A stretch of 64,000 nt of DNA. It comes from Cryptomeria japonica. Taxonomy: Eukaryota; Streptophyta; Pinopsida; Cupressales; Cupressaceae. Below, in pieces: positions 10,764 through 22,661 of the stretch. Below the pieces are notes generated by a model that was given only the letters and a program-made list of their open reading frames with translations, did not search any database and was not told the origin of the DNA. The translations under genes were made by a program, and so were the position numbers. Position 1 is the first letter of the stretch; each line of letters starts with the position of its first letter. The DNA lies in the NCBI RefSeq assembly GCF_030272615.1, contig NC_081414.1, forward strand, positions 908,679,009 through 908,743,008, in the 5' to 3' direction.

Positions 10764-12729
10764 TGATAGGGAGATTGAGTGAGACGTTACTCAATAAGCC
10801 TAAATTGGTTTAATTTGTCAAGTGGACCCAAAGATATGCTTCTTCTTTTGTGTTGAATTAGTGTTTGGCAACATCAAACTTCAACACCCACACCTCTCCT
10901 CAAACAACCACCCTATTGTGTGTTATGCAACTTTGTTCTAGCTTGCTTCCTCAATGTTACTCAAATCCTTCACCATAGGTCCATACCCCAAAATGATGTC
11001 TTTACTGTCAAAATTGATTGAATTAGGCCCATTTGTGTGTGTTCAACTGTCTTTCAAAAGTTTTGAGCGTTCTATCACCTTTGAAGCAATCGGGTTCAAC
11101 TTTTAGTGAAAATAGGGCTAAAAGGCTACTAGCTCATGGATGCCTAATTGAGTGAGTTTTTCTTGCATAGGGAAATGATGACCATAACCATCATCAAAAT
11201 TGACTTGGAAGGTGTCAACAAGGTATAAAATCAAGGATTTTCATGGTTTTAGCCCCTGAGAAGTTGGTATAATAACTGTCCACATTTTTAGGCAAATAGG
11301 TAGGGTTTTGAGAGGGTTTTGTCCATGTAACAGAGGAATTCTCTTCTAAACTCCACACCAAGATTCTAAACTCCTATATAAATTCTGCCACATAATTTAA
11401 AGCACTTCCTCAACACTTCCCTGCATGAAATTACATCAAACACTTTCCATACAACAACAAAATGACTGTTAAAATGCATTGTCACTGCTAATTCACTATT
11501 TTTGCTACACTTTGAAGGGTTGGAACTTCATAAATAACTTCACCAAAGCATGTAACAATCTCCAAGTACTTTTTCAACACTTGACACAAGTTTCCAAGCA
11601 TGAATATGTTCATTTATAAACTTTGGATGTTAAAAACATTAAATTCCCCAAAACTGGGTACTTGCTGCCAGCCACAACTCCACACATTTGCAAGATGAAA
11701 TACACATTGTTTGGAGCTCCAAATACATCCAGAACTACAAGGAAACTAGTGTAGACCTCTACCTTAATTTTTTTCACTCAATTGACCTTTGAGCACAAAC
11801 TTATTTGAGTCTTTGTTCACATTCCTAGCCAAATCCATCTCCAACTTGCCTAACATGAACTCAAAAACACTTCTTTTTCACAACCCTAGCCAAAACATGA
11901 ATTATTTACACTGTACATGAGAAATACAACTTTTCTAAGTCCATCCATAGGATCCCAAGCTTGGATTAGACAAGTTGATGCATTTTGGAGGCCAAAACCC
12001 TTGACAGGGCAGCCAAGGAGCAAAAATGAAACTTTTTTGTACAACCAACTTGCAAAAAAAAAAAATGCAATCTAATTACATGAAGAGAATTGAATATACA
12101 TTAAAATAACTATCCAAAAGGTACAGTATGGAAATGAGGAGCCCCAGTATGGATTGTTGTCCAAAATGGAGTAAAAACATGAGAAAAAGCCAGAAAATGT
12201 TTGCTCTTGCAATTGATTTTTTTAGAAAGTAAAAAAGACAACCCTATAAAAAGAAGACGGAGGAATATATATAAAATTTAGAGGTATTTATCAAGTCCTG
12301 TATGGACATAAGGCATTTTTGTCTTCTTTTTACAAAAAGTGTCCAAAATGACAACTTTTACAAGCAAAATGGCAACTTTTGTTGCTCCAAGTAGCAATTT
12401 GAGCAGCATAACTCAACCAACCTTCCAAACTCACCTATGAATGATTAAAATAACTTTCTAAACATGTTTCAATTCTTTCCAAAGAATGGCTAAGCCTATA
12501 AGGTGATTTTCCACTTTTTAGCCTTATTTGGCCTAGGAGCACAAAACTGCCAACTCAAAGCTTAAAAAGAAACACTTGATCTCTTAAGCACAAAATGAGG
12601 TCAAACACTTATGAAATGAATAAAAACAACCTATAACAACATTCAAAACCTATTACAAGACTCACAAACACTTAGCATGAAAAATAACAAAAATGGAGAG
12701 TATAAGCAAAACTAGGTGCTCCTACACCA
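10764..12729 (-). mobile_element. R1: solo LTR (1,966 bp) with GTTGG duplication
   Basis: On the minus strand it begins TGGTGTAGGAGCACC and ends CTCCCTATCA, giving TG...CA ends. The 5-bp GTTGG lies on both sides (10759-10763 and 12730-12734), as expected for integrase-mediated insertion. Its reverse complement matches 62359-64000 over long stretches; for example GCTTGGGATCC and AAGGGTTT blocks near 11950 match 63050-63115. No ORF of interest is present, so it looks like a solo LTR left by LTR-LTR recombination. Confidence 0.7.
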
Positions 12730-12734
12730 GTTGG

Positions 12735-13294
12735 GGTTGCAGATGTGATACATTCCAAGGCAATACTATCTTAGATCTATATGTTGTAAGATAAATTCTA
12801 TGAAAATTCATTTTATTTCATATTAATTTATGTACCTAATGGAGTAAGGTATTGATTATAGCTTGTAACCATCTTTCGTGACAATTTTCTGTTCAAAATC
12901 ACCAACAATTTCTATAATTGGTTGAATATCAGAATATATTTTATTTTCATGTATGTTGCTAAGTGCACATAATCATCTCAGGCTCCAATTGGTTGAGGAT
13001 CACTGAGACATTTTCCATTCTTGAGTATTCTCACTTTTTGTTGAGCCTTTACATGAGATTATTTGCTTTGCTTTATGCATAATTTGTGAATATGGTGTAG
13101 AGATCACAAATTCACTAAGGGATCACCCTCCTAGGTCTTGCAGAGCCCAAAGTACAGAAGGATTTGTAGATCCTTGTTGTAGTTGATCCATGTTTGAAGG
13201 ATATTGATAGTTAGAAGTGTCTTTCCATAGGTATTTTGAGGAATCAACTTGGTTTCTGCCTCCTGCAATGTAAACCCATTTTCAGGCACCAACA
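12735..13294 (+). repeat. G1 5' LTR, right part
   Basis: Non-coding sequence ending CACCAACA immediately before the AAAATGGTGACTCTGCT primer region. It is AT-rich with no ORF. The left part is inferred at 10101-10763, across the R1 insertion. Confidence 0.5.
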
Positions 13295-13413
13295 AAAATG
13301 GTGACTCTGCTAGGGATTAGTTGTTTGGAATATTTGGAAAAGAATTGAGATATAATTAATTTCTACATTGACCCATCTGAGTCACCAACAAAAATGGTGA
13401 CTGTGCTGGGGAC
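13295..13413 (+). promoter_or_regulatory. G1 primer binding site, duplicated 96 bp apart
   Basis: TGGTGACTCTGCTAGGGA starts at 13299, and a near-identical TGGTGACTGTGCTGGGGA starts at 13395, each preceded by CACCAACAAAAA. The form is of the TGGYGACTC...TGGGGA type used by many plant Tat Gypsy elements; I do not assign the tRNA. Only one site is normally present. Confidence 0.6.
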
Positions 13414-13415
13414 TA

Positions 13416-13836
13416 ATGCATAATTGTTGTCAATCTTGTCATCCATCTAGGAAAATTGCATTGAATTTTCATTGTGTTTTTGTGATTCGATGGTTGAGCC
13501 CGCAATTTTGTGTTTCTGGTTCATGTTTTTCTATGAAAAGGATGTTCTATGTTTTTGTGAGAAATATATTCTGGTTTGTGAACAAGGTTCACAAATTTGT
13601 TTCAAAGATTACCAAGTAGTGTATTATTTGGTATTCCAAAGCAATTTGGATGGCAACTCTGAGGTCTCTAGTCCAGTGCATATATTTTTGAATAATTTTA
13701 ACAAATTTTTGAAGGATTTTGTTGCTATGAGTAAATTGAAGAACACCAAAGGTTACATGAGGTTTCATCTTAAAGAAAATTTGGAAGAGCTTCATGGAGC
13801 TCTGAAGAGAAATGGGACAAGAAGAAATGCAAAAAT
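13416..13836 (+). pseudogene. G1 gag, N-terminal fragment
   Basis: Open reading from just after the primer site to the insertion point of element A at 13837. The stretch FLNNFNKFLKDFVAMSKLKN and following charged residues look like a gag head, but no domain is decisive. The reading appears to resume at 21534 on the other side of A. Position between primer site and gag core supports the call. Confidence 0.45.
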
Positions 13837-14694
13837 TGTTGGGATCTAAGAACACTAAGAGGGGGGCATGAATAAGTGTTCTGTCGACCTAAGATAATAT
13901 TTAATAATTTTATACCATACACATATAAACCGGTAAAAAAATAAACATATAACTTGAAGCAAATAAACCATCCACATGAATGAATGCCATAACACATAGA
14001 ATTTATACGTGGAAAACCTCAAAGAGGAAAAACCAAGGTGGGATTTGTGACCCACAATATCAGTTCATTGGCCATATGAAAGATATTACATATAATGGGG
14101 GCCTGCACATGCAAGAAGGCACATTGCATAGAGCACGCTGCTCATCACTAAAGAGTCTCAATGACTACAAGCTTTTGCTAAAGTAAAACATGAAAATGAA
14201 CTCACAAAAATGCATCTGCTATGCCAAATAGAGTTTCAATTCTAGCTCTAATTTGTAGCAGTTCATAAACCCTGAACAATACTATTGGTATCTCTTCTCC
14301 TCCAAGAGTTCTTTCCAAAATATCTATAGATCATTGCATGATATAACATTCGCATACAAATGATCTACATACATATACTTTGCATTATACAGTTCTTCTA
14401 TATTCTCCTATGTCATTGCATTCAAAATGACCTAGGAGATTGACCTATATATCCTTACAAACAATATGTTGTATGTCGGCTTACAATACATTACAAAAGA
14501 TATTCAATGTCGGCGTTGACAATAAAAATGATTTTCTAAATAAATCTTCCTTGATGTTGGCTTCCTAGAAGTACTTGATGTTGGTGTCGGTGCTGATGTA
14601 ACCCTGGATACTCCAATGTCGGTATATGACTTCCATTTGATCTTGTTACCATCAATGACAACAAAATGAATTTGATGAGTGTCAATCGCCAACA
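13837..14694 (-). repeat. Element A 3' LTR (858 bp)
   Basis: The plus strand runs TGTTGGGATCTAAGAAC ... GTCAATCGCCAACA. It has the G-rich block (CTAAGAGGGGGGCATGAATA) near 13853 and the block GTGGAAAACCTCAAAGAGG near 14010. It matches 20735-21533 closely. Confidence 0.85.
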
Positions 14695-14870
14695 ATCTCC
14701 CCCTTTGGCATTGATGGCAACACTCATGTGAAAAATGGATTCCCTGTCGGTTCAACTGAAATATGTTCCCCCTGAGTAATACACTCCTTCTGATATTCTG
14801 ATGTCCTTCCCATATGTTCGTCTAATATTTTTTTGATATTTTTTACATATATACACTCCCCCTTTGGCAT
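14695..14870 (-). promoter_or_regulatory. Element A polypurine tract, multiplied
   Basis: Directly next to the 3' LTR the minus strand reads CCAAAGGGGGAGAT then TGTTGG, the classic Sirevirus-type polypurine tract and LTR junction. Further purine tracts occur at about 14768 (CAGGGGGAAC) and about 14860 (CCAAAGGGGGAG). These would prime plus-strand cDNA synthesis. Confidence 0.75.
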
Positions 14871-14937
14871 TAATGCCAAAGACTGGTGAAATAATTGAAA
14901 GAATTCAGAACAAAAGAATGAATAAATACTATTTGTT

Positions 14938-17900
14938 TTACCGGAGCTTGACTAACTTCAAAATTTCTGGGTGAGCCTTATCCAACAACTGTAGGTATGT
15001 ATCCCAGCCAATTTTGAAAATTTTAGATATGGATGCTAGTCCACTTAGTAAGTGTGCCAGTGATTCCTTCTCTTTGACTTCTTCCGGTGTGGGTTTAGCA
15101 ATCATGCACATACACTCTCATTTATTTACACCCAGTGAATCCAATCTGGGACTCACCAATCCTCTAAGACTCCTTGCTCTTCGAATGATTTTATCTCTCT
15201 CCTTCTCAAAAGCAAAAATTTGCTTCTCCAAGGATAAATTTTTTCCATCAATAGATGTCACTAGTGAGGTTTATCCATCAAATGACTTAGCAATGCTAGC
15301 TACCTTATCATGTAATTCCTTTAATCTGCTATCTACATTTGCTGTAAGAATTTCTATGTTACAACAAACCCTATAGATATTTGTACATTGTTTCAAACAA
15401 TTCTCAATAAGAATGAGTTTAGCTTCAATTTTATTTTTCTATTTTTCAATGATATGGTCAAAGGCGGCTTTCTTAGCCATAGTAAATCTTTCTAATTCCT
15501 GTCAGTCTAATATCTGCTGCAGTGATTGAAAATTGTTAGATATGTGCTCTGTTAGTGTCTTAAGCTTGCTGGAAGGGCTTGCTCCATTCTCAATCTGATA
15601 ATTAGGGATTAATTTATGCAACACTGTAACTGATTGATCTGTTATTCCCTTATCTTCAGATTGCTCCTTTAATAGTTTCTGAGTAGCCATCATCATTAAC
15701 TCAGTTGGACTCATCTCAGTGACTAATTTCTTCTCAACTTAAGAAGTGTCAATTACCAAAACCTTTTTCGGGGAATCAATATGAACTACTGGTGTAGACT
15801 CAATTCCCTTTACCTTATCTTCTTTAGCACCGGTGGCTTCGCCACTTGGTGTAGTGTCAATTACTATCAGTGGAGTATTATCCACAATATTCACAATATC
15901 TTGTACATTGCCTTGCTCAAAAATAGTTTGTGTTGGTACAGACTGTACACTTTCCTTTACTGTCGCTTGTGTCTGTATATCTATAGTTTACTACTGGTTT
16001 AGTCAAGATTGGAGTTGAAATTCCCAAAATACCTTTCCCCTTTTGATTTATCTGGAATGGTAGAAGTTGTTGCCTTAACAAACTCTTCATGAGATGTAAG
16101 AAAGTCTGGATTCTTCTGGAAGAATTTTACCCAACCCTCACTGGTCTCATTTATCACCTCATTAACTCTACCCATCATTAGGTTTATTTTCTTGGGTTTA
16201 CTACTGAAAACTATCCTATTAGCAACATCAATACATCTCTTTATTTCATCATTACTAATCGCACCACATAAAGTCAAAAGTTATACCTCTTTGATCTCCC
16301 TATCTCTCTTGATTGTGTCAAGTCTTCTAGCATCTAGTTTATTGTCCAATGATAGAGGTATTTCCTTCAAAATTTCTACTAATTCTTTCTTATAGATATT
16401 TATATGCAACAAAATTGCCTAAATAATCTCATTCTGCTCACTTTCTTCTAAATCCTCATAATACATATACATTTTTCAAAATTTCATCCTTTGTAATTTC
16501 ATCAATTAATTCAGCACAGGTCATTTTGGTCTTATTGGACTCAGTATCATCACTCTTCTTCTTTTTTCTTAGGGTTGCTGGAGTAGATGTAAGTGGTTTT
16601 CTCTTTTGTATAGGCTTCCTTGCCAGAGGTGGCAACACAGTAGGTTTAGTTGCCTTTCTAACAAGTCTCCAACTAGGCTCCACCTTCTTCTGCTCTACGG
16701 ATGACTGAACTACTTTCTTCCTTTGTACCCTTTTGAAAGCTAGAGGTTCACTATCCTCAAGGTCAGAATCAGAAGTGATGGTAGAAATGTAAGCTTCAGG
16801 ATTCTTTTCTTATGCAGTACTAGCCACTGTCGGTTTGGATCCAGAACCCATTTCAGTATCTATTTTGTGAATGACATTCTGCACAAATGTAGACATCTTT
16901 TCTATTTTATTCTCCCTTCTCTTCTTGTTCAAGCCAATTTTGACTTCAAAGGCCTTCTCTTCTGTCATGCCAAAATGGTATGTTTTGTCATCCAATGGGG
17001 CATCTAGCAGCATTTTTGCATAGAGGTCCAAAATATTATCATGCACCTCATATCCAAGTTCTGTAACCCATATGGTCCTTGGTTCCACTGCTTCCATGAG
17101 GGTTTCATTGGTCTTCACTATGAAACATATATCAGTGGAGTACTTCTCCACAATGTTCTTTGATAACCTCTTCCTTTGCCTCATGTTTTCTTGGAATTTT
17201 TTGAAATAACACCAAAGTTTCTCATCTCTACCGGTACCAAGAATGGTGATTGATTCCTTGATCTGCATACCTACCGGTATGTCATGAGCCAAACACTTCT
17301 TCCCTAGACCAGGTAGCTCATTCAAAATGTAAAGCATTAAACAAACAATCAAATTTCCATATCTAAAAGTTCCTTTCTTAACTCCCTTTATCTTTCCAAG
17401 GTTCAATACCAATTCACTCCTCAACTATTCACATAAATCATATTTTGCATCATTCCTCAGCATCTGATATGCAACATGAATGCGAGAACTAGCAATAGAA
17501 TTCAATCGGCTAAATTGAGTTACCTTATAACCTATTATCATGCTTGCAAATTTCACATTAGTGTTGGTGATTGTGTTTATCCTCATTGATATGCTATCAT
17601 GAGTTGCACCGGTGAGTTTCTCAATCTCATTGTTGGATATTTTCTTGCCAGGTTCTTGTCTGACTTTGGGTAAGCTGGTGACTACTTGAATAGCCTCCTT
17701 GGTGATCATGTAAGGTCAATTCAGCTAGATGAACTCATTGTGAACCCTTCTCATAATGTATCTAATGATCTCATCTTTGAATTCTCATTGTACAGAATAT
17801 CAGTTAACCCTAGATTCTCCATTTCTTTGTATTCCAGCTTGATTGTTCTGGAGTCGCCCAGTATCATAGATTGATACCTGCCTTTGATTTCCTCTATGCC

Positions 17901-18101
17901 TAGATCCTCTAGGGTGCGGTGAATGTATGCCCTCACATCTTCAACATACATCATGCCATCAAGAACCCTAGAAAATGCTCTCATAGAGTCTTCTTTCTTA
18001 GAAATCAAGGGAACCTCCTTCAATACGGGCCTTATCCTATCCTTAACTTTGACAATGGTTGGATTTGCAATAAAAGTAGGAGTTGAATATATAGATGCCA
18101 T
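14938..18101 (-). pseudogene. Element A ORF2: unknown protein of about 1,055 codons
   Basis: The minus-strand ATG at 18101 begins MASIYSTPTFIANPTIVKVK, and a TAA at 14938-14940 ends it (EILKLVKLR). Several stops and frameshifts break it, but order and length are kept against copy C. Conserved points are an N-terminal block ending VKD..RP, a core KKGTFRYGNLIVCLMLY (about 17370), the motif CFIV followed by MEAVEPR..W and GYEV (about 17050-17130), a Lys-rich linker (RKKKKSDD, about 16550), a helical MMGRVNEVI...WVKFF block (about 16140) and a helical C-terminus (KERDKIIRRARSLRGL, about 15150). No enzyme motif, signal peptide or clear membrane span is visible. It follows gag and precedes the polypurine tract, the place of an envelope-like or accessory ORF. 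The core layout recalls accessory proteins of plant Sireviruses, but I cannot confirm that. Confidence 0.7.
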
Positions 18102-18433
18102 TTTTGAAGAATACCTGAAAGTGAACGCTAGTGGAAGATTGAGTTCTTCTTAGATAACTGCTCAAAATCCTTTCAGAATGCCTTTTCTCGCTCTTAATTT
18201 GTCTTTGCCTTTACTTCTCTCTCAATGCTTGAATGCAGGGCAAGTAAAAATGAATTCACTTTCCCCTTTTATCAATGAATAAACCCTAATATTTCTCTAT
18301 CATAAATGCTTCACTCGGTTTCACAGTCTTATGCCAAGTGAGCCTTCAATAATGATGAACACAACTCTCCAAATCTCTTCTGATCTCCTCCAGGGTAATA
18401 TGCAAGATTTGCAATGAATTTTCCAACCCCTAA
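18102..18433 (-). other. Element A spacer between gag and ORF2
   Basis: About 330 bp without an ORF, between the end of gag and the ORF2 start. Copies B (38469-38875) and C (about 61598-61940) have a spacer in the same place, which suggests ORF2 is translated from its own RNA or start site. Confidence 0.5.
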
Positions 18434-19270
18434 GGCCTATGCCTCAGTTACCAGTGTAATTTCTGCCGATGCAAGAATGCTCTGTTCTATCGATGGAGTT
18501 ACCAGTGTTGTTGCATTTCCACTTGGTTCTTCAAATTTTCTAACCCATCTCTTGGTGTGATCTTTTTGTATTTCATCTACCTTCTGCTTTCCTTTCTCAT
18601 TACCTTTATCGTTGCTAATCGGTTGAGTCTTTCTTCTACAATACTTAGCAATATGACCTATTTTATTGCATGCATAACATGTAACATTGTTCTTCTGAAT
18701 TGCTTTGACATATTCGGTGTCATTCCTTGACCTACAATGATTATAAAAATGTCCAAACTTTCCACATTCATGACATTTAACATTCTTTTTGCAATCTTCT
18801 AATGTATGACCATACTTCTTGCAATTTGTGCATTGACCGGGAACATAATTGTAGTTTTGATTTGCTCTATTTCTAAATTGTTTAGCCATATGCCCAAATT
18901 TATTACAAACAAAGCATCTACCATTGAATTTAAAAGAATTAGATTGCCTTACCAGTTTCCTTTGTTCTGATGAGTTCTACATATCGGTTGTCTGATCTTC
19001 ATTTGCAGTACCAGAGCTTTCACCTTGTACAAATCCAAGTCCTCTAGAATCATCAATCTGACTTTGTCTTTTCAATAAGTCATTCAACTATGCAGCACTA
19101 ATCCTGAATTTTTCTTTATACTCACTTGTAGTAGTTAGATTATCTCTCATAGTAGTTATTTTTCTTTCAAGTTCTTGTTCATTGTTCCGAGAGTGCCAAA
19201 TCAGTTCTCAACAGATTATTCTCATGAGACAATCTGCCACATTCATCAAATTTGTTCGAGACAACAATAA
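18434..19270 (-). pseudogene. Element A gag, C-terminal half with four CCHC knuckles
   Basis: Minus-strand reading gives a helical segment (NKFDECGRLSHENN near 19235), a decayed linker and then four zinc knuckles: CFVCNKFGHMAKQF (last Cys lost), CTNCKKYGHTLEDC, CHECGKFGHFYNHC and CYACNKIGHIAKYC (18650-18940). A basic tail follows, ending at 18434-18437. Such knuckles bind genomic RNA. Most plant Copia gags carry one or two, so four is notable. Stops lie between the helical part and the knuckles. The N-terminal half is at 20362-20734, across fragment C4. Confidence 0.7.
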
Positions 19271-19279
19271 GAGATAGTA

Positions 19280-20361
19280 AGAAGTTTATGGAGACTATAA
19301 ACTTGATTTTGGCGGATCTATTTCAAATTGTAACTACCTAGCTACAAGGTTGAAACTACAAACTCTACTGACATCTTGACAACCTTTGTCATTGATGCCA
19401 AAGGGGGAGTAGTGGTATGAGAAAATTCAATATCACAGGAATCATATGCATAGGGGGAGCACACATTTTTGGTAACATTTTTGGACTTCACATTTTTTGA
19501 TACACTTTTGAAATTTCTCATGAGTGTTGCCATCAATGCCAAAGGGGGAGATTGTTGGCATATGCACACTCCAATGAGACATTGTAGGTGATTGAAGGGT
19601 TTTTCATTGATGGCAACCTTACAATCCTATGGCATCGACAAGGCATTACATCGACAAGATAGTTCACCGGCATCAATAGATCATACTCTACACTGACACT
19701 GAAACCATCAGCACCGGCATAGAGAAAGGAATTATACTAACATAAAGGCCAACAAGATTTTCGATATATTATATTTTGTTTATTATTGTAAAAAAATTTT
19801 AAGTCAACTTGGCAAGTTGTAAAATGACTCTTATATATAAGAGAGATCATTGTAGACATTTTGTAAGTGAAGGAAGTGAAAAAGGAAGATATTAGGTAGA
19901 TGTATTATGCGAAATATAGGTTAAAGGTTTTATGTAAAGAATAGAGCATAAAATTATACTGGATCAAGCATTATAGATGCTATTGTAAAGCAGTACAAGA
20001 TATTGGATTTGTATAATCCACATTGTAAGTCAGTGAAACTTCCCATTGAGCAGTGAGCTCTAAGCAGTTGGCCTTCCTGCATGTGCAGGCCCCTCTTGTA
20101 AGTAATATTCTCTTATTGGCCAGTAAGTGAATATTGTGGGTCACCAATCCCATGGAGGTTTTTCCCACACTAGGTTTACTTGTTAAATCCTTGTGTCATG
20201 GTGTGCTTTTCATGTGGATGCTTTTAATTATGTTTATTGTATTATTTCTTGCATACCGGTACACTATTATAATATGTTTTGCATGTTTTAAGTTGAGAAA
20301 TTCTAATCACTGGTTAGATACTGATTCATCCCCCCTCTTAGTATCTGTGGGAATCCTAACA
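19280..20361 (+). mobile_element. C4: 3' fragment of a Copia element (tail plus 3' LTR)
   Basis: Plus-strand fragment inside the gag of element A. It holds about 270 bp of internal tail with two copies of GCCAAAGGGGGAG (about 19391 and 19538), then a full LTR at 19553-20361. No second LTR or coding region is present. The left boundary is approximate, placed where element A coding sequence ends. Confidence 0.65.
19553..20361 (+). repeat. C4 3' LTR (809 bp)
   Basis: Starts TGTTGGCATATGCAC right after CAAAGGGGGAGAT and ends GGAATCCTAACA. TATATATAAG near 19832 is a likely TATA box. Near the end it carries CTGATTCATCCCCCCTCTTAG (about 20320-20340) and the conserved GGTTTTTCCCACAC block (about 20158). 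Confidence 0.75.
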
Positions 20362-20734
20362 ATTCAGAGATATAACAAGATTATCTTCCTTCTTCTTTCT
20401 GTCCTCAATATCTTTTGACAACCTCATAGTCAGGGCTTGCATTTCATTCTTCATGAGCATGTTTGCTTCACTTAGTTTCTAAAATTGTTCCTTAAGTACC
20501 TTTTTCTCCTCATCATCTGGGTTATGCATAAGTTCCTTTCTCTTGGCTTGAGCCGATGATAACCTTTCTTGCAGGACAAGAATGAATTCATTAGTAGAAT
20601 TCAATTCATCTTGCAATTTTAAACTCTTCATTCTTTCAACATCATAATCCTCAAGAGCCATCTCAAGTTGCTTTTCAATAGCCATGTTCAATGATTCTAG
20701 TTTCAGGATCTTTCTCAAGTTGTTAAACTTCTTC
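20362..20734 (-). pseudogene. Element A gag, N-terminal coiled-coil part
   Basis: Minus-strand stretch with LESLNMAIEKQLEMALEDYD and LSSAQAKRKELMHNPDDE, which aligns with copy B gag near 37360-37490 (ALEDLDATRNEI, KRKELMEKHEK). Strong heptad-like periodicity suggests a coiled coil used in gag assembly. It runs directly into truncated LTR sequence at about 20735 with no primer site, so the true start is missing. Confidence 0.65.
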
Positions 20735-21533
20735 CGAGGTAAGATAATATTTTATCCTTTTATACCTTACACATATAAACCGGTAAAAAAATAAATATAT
20801 AACTTGAAGCAAATAAACTATCCACATGAATGAACCCCATAATACATAGACTTTATATGTGGAAAACCTCAAAGAGGAAAAACCAAGGTGGGATTTGTGA
20901 CCCATAATATCAGTTCACTGGCCATATGAAAGATATTACATATAATGGAGGCCTGCACATGCAGGAAGGCACACTACCTAAAGAACACTACTCATCACTA
21001 GAGAGTCTCACTGATTACAAGCTTCTACTAAAGTAAAACAATGAAAATGAACTCATATAAAAAATGCATCTACTATGCCAAATAGAGTTATAGTTCTAGC
21101 TCTACTCTGTACCTGTTCGTAAACCCTGAACACTACTACCGGTATCTCTTCTCTTCCAAGCATTCTTTCAAAACTATCTACCGATCATTGCACGATATAA
21201 CATTCACATACAAATGATCTACATACATATACTTCACATTATACAGTTTTGCTATATTCTCCTATGTCACCACATTCAAAATGACCTAGTAGACTAACCT
21301 ATATACCCTTACAAACAATATGCCTTATGTCGGCTTACAATACATTACAAAAGATATTCAATGTCAGCCTTGATAAAAAAAAAATTCTAAATAAATCTTC
21401 CTTGATGTCGGCTTCCTAGAAGTACTTGATGCTGGTGTAACCCTGGATACTCCAATGTCGTTATATTACTTACATCTGATCTTGTTGCCATCAATGACAA
21501 TAAAATGAATCTGATGAGTGTCAATTGCCAACA
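20735..21533 (-). repeat. Element A 5' LTR, inner 3' end and primer site deleted
   Basis: Direct repeat of 13837-14694 in the same orientation, from the GTAAGATAATATTT block to the outer CAATTGCCAACA. About 55 bp at the inner end (the G-rich block and terminal TGTTGGGATC) and the primer site are replaced by gag sequence. Without a primer site this copy could not be reverse transcribed. Confidence 0.75.
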
Positions 21534-22661
21534 GAAACTAGCACCGCTCCCTTGTCATGGAAATCTAAGCTCAATAATGCAAGTAAGTCACATTTAAATT
21601 TTATTCTTGAAGTTCATAATCATCTTATAAAAGTTCTAAATTAGATAGTTTAGAATTTTTCAATTCTTTGTTTGATACACCTGTTCCAGAAGAGGTGCAA
21701 ACACATAGACAAGAAGTTACTCAAGTTCAGTATTCAGAAAGGAAGAGAGGCCAGAGTAGAAGTAGAAGTCACCAAAGTTAAAATGCTATTGGTGTACCTC
21801 CTCCACTGGGTCTCACAATAGATTTTTCTCATGGTTATGAGTCAATTGAAGAACAAGGTAATGGGAACTTAATTGATCTAGATGGTACTTATGGATCTGT
21901 GATAACTTTACTAGATCCTGAAGAAATTTTTGGAGATATAGATACATTGAGAAGGGAACTCCAAGAACAAATAGATTTAAGAAATAAAAGAGGAAAGCAA
22001 AAGGAATCTGAAGTCATTAGAGTTGTAATAGAAAGAGATGGTCTAATACGACAATTGGCAACACTCAAAGCATTAACTTAGGAAAATGTTAAGCCTAGTA
22101 TTGAGGGTCTTGTTCTAAGAGAGATCTTAGATAAAAAAAATCTAAAAACATTACAAAAGAAAAGGCTAAGAGTAATGTGGACAACCAAAGGATAGTAGAT
22201 TCTAGTCATCCAAGTGCTCGGATTCCTAAATTAGATCTGGATAAAGGAAAACAAAAGGTATCTGGTATTAAGATAGATGATAAAAGATCTTCAACTATCC
22301 TAGATCTGAGTCAATAATTATCCCAAGTTGACATTGAGCTAGAAAGAGCTAGGATAGAAAATGAAACTCTTGCAAAAGAGTTGAAGAGAGTTGAAATGGA
22401 AGCCTCAAATGTAGAGATGAAAAGAAAAATTGATTTCCTTAAGTTGTCGACATTAAATAATGCTTCATTCATTGCTATCCCATCTAAAACTCAGGCTATT
22501 TCTAGTTTGGTTTCTACAACAACACCAAATTTCAGGACAAATGCTCCTGCCTAGAATGTTCAGAATACCCAGAATACTGGAGTTGCAATTATTTTGCAAG
22601 GAAGTCAAGTGGCTACTCAAAGCATTAGTCAGCCCCAACTTTCTAAATATTTTAATACTAC
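21534..22661 (+). pseudogene. G1 gag, middle part (helical)
   Basis: Resumes G1 after element A. A clear piece is 21899-22081 (DIDTLRRELQEQIDLRNKRG), then charged helical sequence up to SKYFNTT at 22661, where a probable solo LTR interrupts. There are stops in every frame. No zinc knuckle is visible. It is assigned to gag because it lies between the primer site and the gag core at 24153. Confidence 0.5.

Larger units (their letters stand above)
13837..21533 (-). mobile_element. Element A: non-autonomous Copia-like element with unknown ORF2
   Basis: Minus-strand element: 5' LTR (20735-21533, inner end lost), coiled-coil gag (20362-20734 and 18434-19270), unknown ORF2 (14938-18101), repeated polypurine tracts (14695-14870) and 3' LTR (13837-14694). 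The two LTRs are clear direct repeats over about 800 bp. There is no protease, integrase, RT or RNase H between them. Fragment C4 interrupts its gag. The flanks read AAAAT and GAAAC, so no 5-bp duplication is visible. It is inserted in the gag of G1. Confidence 0.8.

Noticed and set aside
19241-20366. ATTCA on both sides of fragment C4 as a target duplication
   Set aside because: Element A gag coding sequence continues to about 19270 on the minus strand, so 19241-19245 is inside gag, not at the insertion edge.
13832-21538. Target duplication for element A
   Set aside because: Flanks read AAAAT and GAAAC; no match, possibly because of later change at one end.
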